Assembly (NCBI GenBank): GCA_029204225.1
Contig: CM055111.1
Location: forward strand, 45,333,255 to 45,397,254
Direction of reading: 5' to 3'
Origin: Diphasiastrum complanatum
Lineage: Eukaryota > Streptophyta > Lycopodiopsida > Lycopodiales > Lycopodiaceae
Length of the DNA: 64,000 nucleotides
Below are positions 60,038-64,000 of the stretch, piece after piece. The notes beneath the pieces are model-generated. The model ran no database searches. It worked only from the letters and a program-made list of their open reading frames with translations, and was not told the origin of the DNA. Position numbers and translations under genes: made by a program. Each line of letters starts with the position of its first letter. Position 1 is the stretch's first letter.

Positions 60038-60955
60038 TGTTGTAAAGCTGACTCGGGTGCACCCAGCGTGCCTTGTAAGACTCTAAGGGGTGACGCTCCC
60101 TAAGGTCCCAGAGCAAGTTAGAACGTCAAGGACTGAGCCTCCGACCTGTGGTGAGCCAGTCAAGTAGTCACAAGTCATGAGCTAGCTCTGGAGCTCGAGT
60201 CATGGCCTAGTCAGGAAGCAAGTTGATTCTGCCACCGGAACGGCTCCCGGGACCCATGTCTGGGAGCCAGACTGATTCTGCTAGGCTTGCCAGGCTTAAT
60301 CAGCAAAATAAAAACTAAGTCCCAAAAAGTGTGCTTTACCAGAAAGCACTATGTTTCAGAACAGAGGGGGTGCGCCGAATCACAGCAGAACTATAGGGGG
60401 AATCCGGTAGACAGAAACTTGGGCAGCTCAACCAGCGCCAGGAATCCAGTCGCCAGGTCTCAGCTCCCTCTACCAGCACGAGCCAGGCACAATGCCTAGC
60501 AGGTGTTGGTGGCCCCGAGACCGGTCAGTCTATGTATGAATGTAACCTCCTCCAAATCTAATAAAGTTGATCCTTGGGGATGATTACCATTTCGGTTTCG
60601 CCTCCGGGACTGGTCCAAGTGAAAGGACCCATACTACAATCTTTTTGCGTCGCTGGCGCCTAAGGGTCCCTGTCATCGACGTGGGGCTTGCCGCTATGCC
60701 AATTGGTCAGTTTGGCGACCATTATGCCTTGGGTTTCATGTGTGGCTTGTCTTTGCCTTTGGTTACCTTTTGGGGATGGATTCTGAGTTGGCTTTCGGGT
60801 TGGTTGGGATTCTAGTTTTCTTAAGTCTGAATGGTTAAGCTTGTTACGTTTCTGAGTTGGCTTTTACGTAAGTGCATGATGGATGAATGTTAGACTTAAG
60901 CGCGTGTTGGGGAAACCGCTCAAGTCCTAGCGCCCTTTGAGGCGCCCGCACAACA
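60038..60955 (+). repeat. 3' LTR of the chromovirus
   Basis: 918 bp, partner of 54685-55601. It ends CGCACAACA and is followed by the second GGAGG target copy. Confidence 0.95.
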
Positions 60956-60960
60956 GGAGG

Positions 60961-61327
60961 AGAGGAGACATGAGAGAGGAGAGGCACCAAAGTTGAGTAG
61001 AGTTTTCTCTATTCCAAATAGTATTCCCTTTTTAACGGTGTACAATAGGTGCCTTTTTATCTTTGGGGTGGCCCTTGACCCTTGCTTCCTATTGGCTACT
61101 TGCAAGGAGGTGGGATTGAAATCCACACCCTTCACAAGAAACACAAACTAATCTACGGTGTACAAAGAAGCACACCCCACCTACCACCAAAAACTTAGGA
61201 ACTTAAGTTTAACTTAAACTTTGGCCTTTTAATATTATTTTAATCACATGGCCCAAAGTCTAGTTTATTCCAAAATAAATTATTTACAAGTGCCCATTGG
61301 GCCATGGTCTTACGCACGTAGGATGCC
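60961..61327 (-). repeat. LTR E (A/B/C family relative), middle part
   Basis: On the minus strand the order matches LTR A: a CCATGGCCCAAT motif, TTGTAAATAATTTA, AGCCAATAGG, GGCAAGGGTC, AAAAAGGCACC and a CT-rich tract. It is more diverged than A, B and C. It is separated from its start (62475-62529) by solo LTR D and from the GA microsatellite by the chromovirus, showing nested insertion. Confidence 0.7.
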
Positions 61328-62474
61328 TGTTGTAAAGCTACCTTTACAAGCTTTACTTCCGGCGCCACTAACGCTAGCTATGTCCCCGGCGCCAGCAGCG
61401 CCCCTGCTGCTCCCGGCGCCAACGACGCCGACGCCGCTCCCGGTGCCACTATGACCAGAATCCAGCCGGCGCCAAGTTCCTATGGCTGGAAATATTTGAT
61501 CGGTTCTAGCGGAGTCCAGAGAGCTTAGATCGATGTGCAATCACCTCACACGATCTAGGCATGATTAAAGGAAGCATGGGGATCAATAAAATCTAGAGAG
61601 AAAAAATGACTTTCTAGAAAGAGAAAATTCTAGAGAGAGAAAAAATGTGCTTTTCCAGCTTGGGTAGAGTGCTTGGTATGAGGGGGGGTGTCGAATCACA
61701 CCAATACTATAGGGGAGTGCGGGTTGCGACTCAGGGCGAGCTCCAACCAAGTCTCAGCCTCCCTTGCTGGAATGTTGTCATGGCTCTCGCCTTGGCATGC
61801 TAGCGCCCCGGAGACTAGGGTCGGTCACACACTTGAAATGTAACCTTCTCAGATTTATCAATAAAGTGGGATTTTCCTCGAACTGACTCTGATTACCTTC
61901 TGGGTTTCAGTGTTCGGTAAAAGCGCCAGTTGTAAGGCCGCTTCAAAACTTTTAAGTTGGCACATAGCTGAGGGTCGTATCCCGAGACGCCAGCGGTATG
62001 CCGTCGGGACCATTCGGTCCGTGGCGCCAGCGGTATGCTGTCGGGACCATTTGGTCCAGGAACTGGTTGTCTCCATATCTATCGCAGCTTGTGGTTCTGA
62101 GTGTTCCTTGCATGAACGTGAATGGGTTAAGCTCTTGGGGAACGGGCTCTAACCTGTCGGCTGAGTTGGATGGCTTGCTTGGGTGGAAGTTACCTGTTTA
62201 TGGCTGTCCAGTCTGGCGTGGCGCCAGGTTGGCTTCTAGCGCTCGTGACGAAGCTTTCAGTTGGTTAAGTCTGATGTAAGTCAAACCGCTTGCTTGGAAT
62301 GGATGTTACTCGTTTGTAACGAAGCTTCGAGTTGGTTAAGTTTGATGTATGTCGGGCGGCTGATCGTTGTTGGCGAGTTGGCTGCTTGTATGTCGAGTGG
62401 GTTTGGATGGCAAGAGTTAAAGGCTGGGAAGCTAAGTCGTGGTTCCCGGCTCCCTTTGGGATGCCTGCGCTACA
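61328..62474 (+). mobile_element. Solo LTR D (1147 bp) with ATGCC target duplication
   Basis: It starts TGTTGTAAAGC and ends GCGCTACA; ATGCC flanks it at 61323-61327 and 62475-62479. The middle (TCGAATCACA, ACTATAGGGG, CCCCGGAGACTAGGGTCGGT, AATGTAACCT, ATCAATAAAGT) is colinear with the chromovirus LTRs, so it belongs to a related lineage. Distinctive parts are a GGCGCC-rich block at 61360-61475 and two tandem duplications (about 61985-62060 and 62240-62360). Confidence 0.92.
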
Positions 62475-62529
62475 ATGCCACGACCCTCACAACTTATTGT
62501 TAATGTTGGCCTCAAAGAATCTACCAACA
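62475..62529 (-). repeat. LTR E, terminal part
   Basis: On the minus strand it starts TGTTGGTAGATTC, with a CCAACA partner 20 bases on, like the hairpin start of LTRs A-C. It runs into TTGTGAGGGTCGTGGCAT at the LTR D target site, matching LTR A near 6235-6260. Confidence 0.6.
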
Positions 62530-63090
62530 TTGCTCCCTTCTCAAACAATTGCAGGTCCCTCTTGTGAAGTTTTTAGCACATGTGAACTTCACTACACACC
62601 TTACAGCAGGATCTTACTGAGGTGTTGTGATTGCACAAGATTGATCAAAGAACAGATGACTTGAAAAATCTAAGGCAAGAGCACAATGGCATACATCAGA
62701 TTGAAAAAACTAACTTCTCACTATGAGAAATGAATGTCAGAAATAATTCTAAGTGCTCAATATGGGAAAAAACAGGCTGCTCTTGGGTAGAGAGAGAAAA
62801 TCAATACTTTACAACTCGGGTAGAGAGAGAATGAGTCCAAAACACCAAAATCTCAATATTCACAATATGGCAAAACATGCCACAGTTTCCCTACATCAAA
62901 GAGACTCGAATTCCTATAGTGGAGTTGCATGGAAAGTTCACTTAACTCAGTTAACTCAACTAACAGGGATCCACATGTATAACTGCATGCATGGATATTG
63001 CATGTCACCTCTCAAAATTGCCTAGACGTGTGTAGATCATAAAAACTACTTTGCATGTTGCATGCACTAATTGCATGTTGCATGCATGCA
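62530..63090. other. Unassigned DNA
   Basis: No gene seen. GCATGCATG and TTGCATG words cluster at 62985-63090. Confidence 0.4.
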
Positions 63091-64000
63091 TAACGGTGTC
63101 AAAAAATTTCTCTCACTACAGAACCCGACACTATCGTCTTTTTGCTACAGTCAATTTTCTCTTAAAGCGACACTGTCAGGAATTCCGAGTAAAAATGCAG
63201 TGTCACATTTTTCGCGTGTCAGGAATTGCGAGTAAAAATGCAATGTCGCATTTTTCAAAGTCCCTCAAATATTAAGGAAATGACTTTGGCAAAGTGTGGG
63301 GCTATCCCAATATTTAGGAAATGAGATTTTGCGACACTGTCGCATTTCCCACAAAATTCATTTTTGCAGAGTGACAATCACGTTCATTTATGCAGACAAA
63401 CTGCTTACGGCCAAATGTCACCACTTATCAACAAGCAACTTCTGAGAAGAACTGGATGAATGCCAGTAGACTCTAGCCAATTGGCAGCCGCATTTGACGA
63501 ACTAATTGCTTAGTATAAATAGCTGTTCATATTTCAACATCTTAATTCTGAGATCAAGTATTGAATACTTAGCTCTCTTTCAAGCCTGCGAGCTTGAACA
63601 CTCTTGAGCATTGTAGCTCATTCTTTAAAGTTGATTAGAGATTGCTATTGTGCTTACTGATTATTAGTAGTTGCGCTTGATTTAGACTTATGTTTTAGCC
63701 ACTCATAGATAGCTTAGAGTACGTGACTTCGATCGGTAACTTGTTGTACTCATTTACATCTGTTTCGCTTTCATACTGAATCATTACTATCTTCTTATTG
63801 CGTTTAGCTTTGTCTCAAAATGTATGTGTTTCTGTAATTCTTCGTGACTGATTATTTGTCTAAAAATTCAATGCTTTAATGTTTGGCTACGTAATCATTG
63901 TAGTACTAATGATTTCAAAATTAGTTACTATAAGATCGAACATGATTTCAATCACTATTGTTTTGTTCGAAATTGATAGGCGTAGTCATGCATGAAGAAA
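63091..64000 (+). repeat. LTR-like promoter region at the window end
   Basis: A U3-like part (63100-63380) is packed with GACACTGTC and AAAAATGC words, including two tandem copies of a 41-44-bp unit at about 63175-63257. TATAAATAG lies at 63514-63522 and is followed by a leader-like AT-rich stretch to the window edge. Word content and layout resemble 195-640 at the other end of the window, so both may be members of one copia LTR family. Ends not seen. Confidence 0.4.
63514..63522 (+). promoter_or_regulatory. TATA box in the terminal LTR-like region
   Basis: TATAAATAG at a suitable distance after the repeat-rich U3-like DNA. Transcription would run to the right. Confidence 0.45.

Larger units (their letters stand above)
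54685..60955 (+). mobile_element. Full-length Ty3/gypsy chromovirus, gag-less, TSD GGAGG
   Basis: Two LTRs (54685-55601 and 60038-60955) start TGTTGTAAAG and end in CAACA, and are flanked by GGAGG at 54680-54684 and 60956-60960. By eye they differ at about two dozen positions over 917 bases, most of them C/T or G/A. Between them lie a primer-binding site, a 0.68-kb repeat-bearing leader without gag, a protease-RT-RNase H-integrase-chromodomain polyprotein with one frameshift and four stops, and a polypurine tract. A chromodomain element directs insertion to particular chromatin. This copy is complete in outline but cannot make its proteins. Confidence 0.95.

Overview
The window looks like nuclear DNA of a land plant. 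It has a multi-exon gene for a phage-type organellar RNA polymerase (RpoT) with canonical GT-AG introns, many Ty1/copia and Ty3/gypsy retrotransposon relics, initiator-Met-tRNA primer sites (TGGTATCAGAGC), a plant-type U2AF35 retro-pseudogene and long (GA)n microsatellites. The species cannot be read from the sequence. Intron sizes and transposon load suggest a large, repeat-rich genome; a fern or other non-angiosperm is only a guess.

Layout: 0-2 kb holds a copia LTR, primer site and gag fragment. 3-7 kb is a decayed gypsy gag-protease-RT with a solo LTR in its RT. 7.2-9.1 kb is a reverse-strand gypsy RT/RNase H. 9.1-9.9 kb is a fragment with a zinc finger and endonuclease-like tail. 11.0-28.4 kb (minus strand) is RpoT, 19 exons predicting 1080 aa without a break. 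Its 7.5-kb first intron carries copia and hAT relics, a tRNA-derived mini-SINE, a long palindrome and two CT microsatellites. 29.7-31.4 kb has a U2AF35 pseudogene and two possible exons of an unidentified membrane protein. 31.7-40 kb has a gypsy integrase, an LTR-like promoter region, a roughly 3-kb accessory ORF with coiled coil, a third related LTR and a reverse-strand gag. 40-41.6 kb is strand-biased DNA ending in a minisatellite. 43-45.3 kb has copia scraps and a 182-bp GA repeat. 46.2-52.1 kb is a reverse-strand copia element with both LTRs, an internal deletion and a solo LTR inside its integrase. 54.5-62.5 kb is a nest: an LTR relic holding a full-length chromodomain gypsy element (TSD GGAGG) and a separate solo LTR (TSD ATGCC). 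The last kb is another LTR-like promoter region.

Only RpoT looks like an intact, functional gene. It keeps the catalytic motifs A, B and C and an arginine-rich, acid-poor N terminus suited to organelle import. Nearly everything else is transposon-derived. The best-resolved biology is the insertion order (three solo LTRs and one full-length element with exact 5-bp duplications) and a CpG-decay signature that disabled the youngest gypsy element, including loss of its protease aspartate. No CRISPR array, operon or prokaryote-like system is present. All family assignments were made by reading motifs, not by database search.
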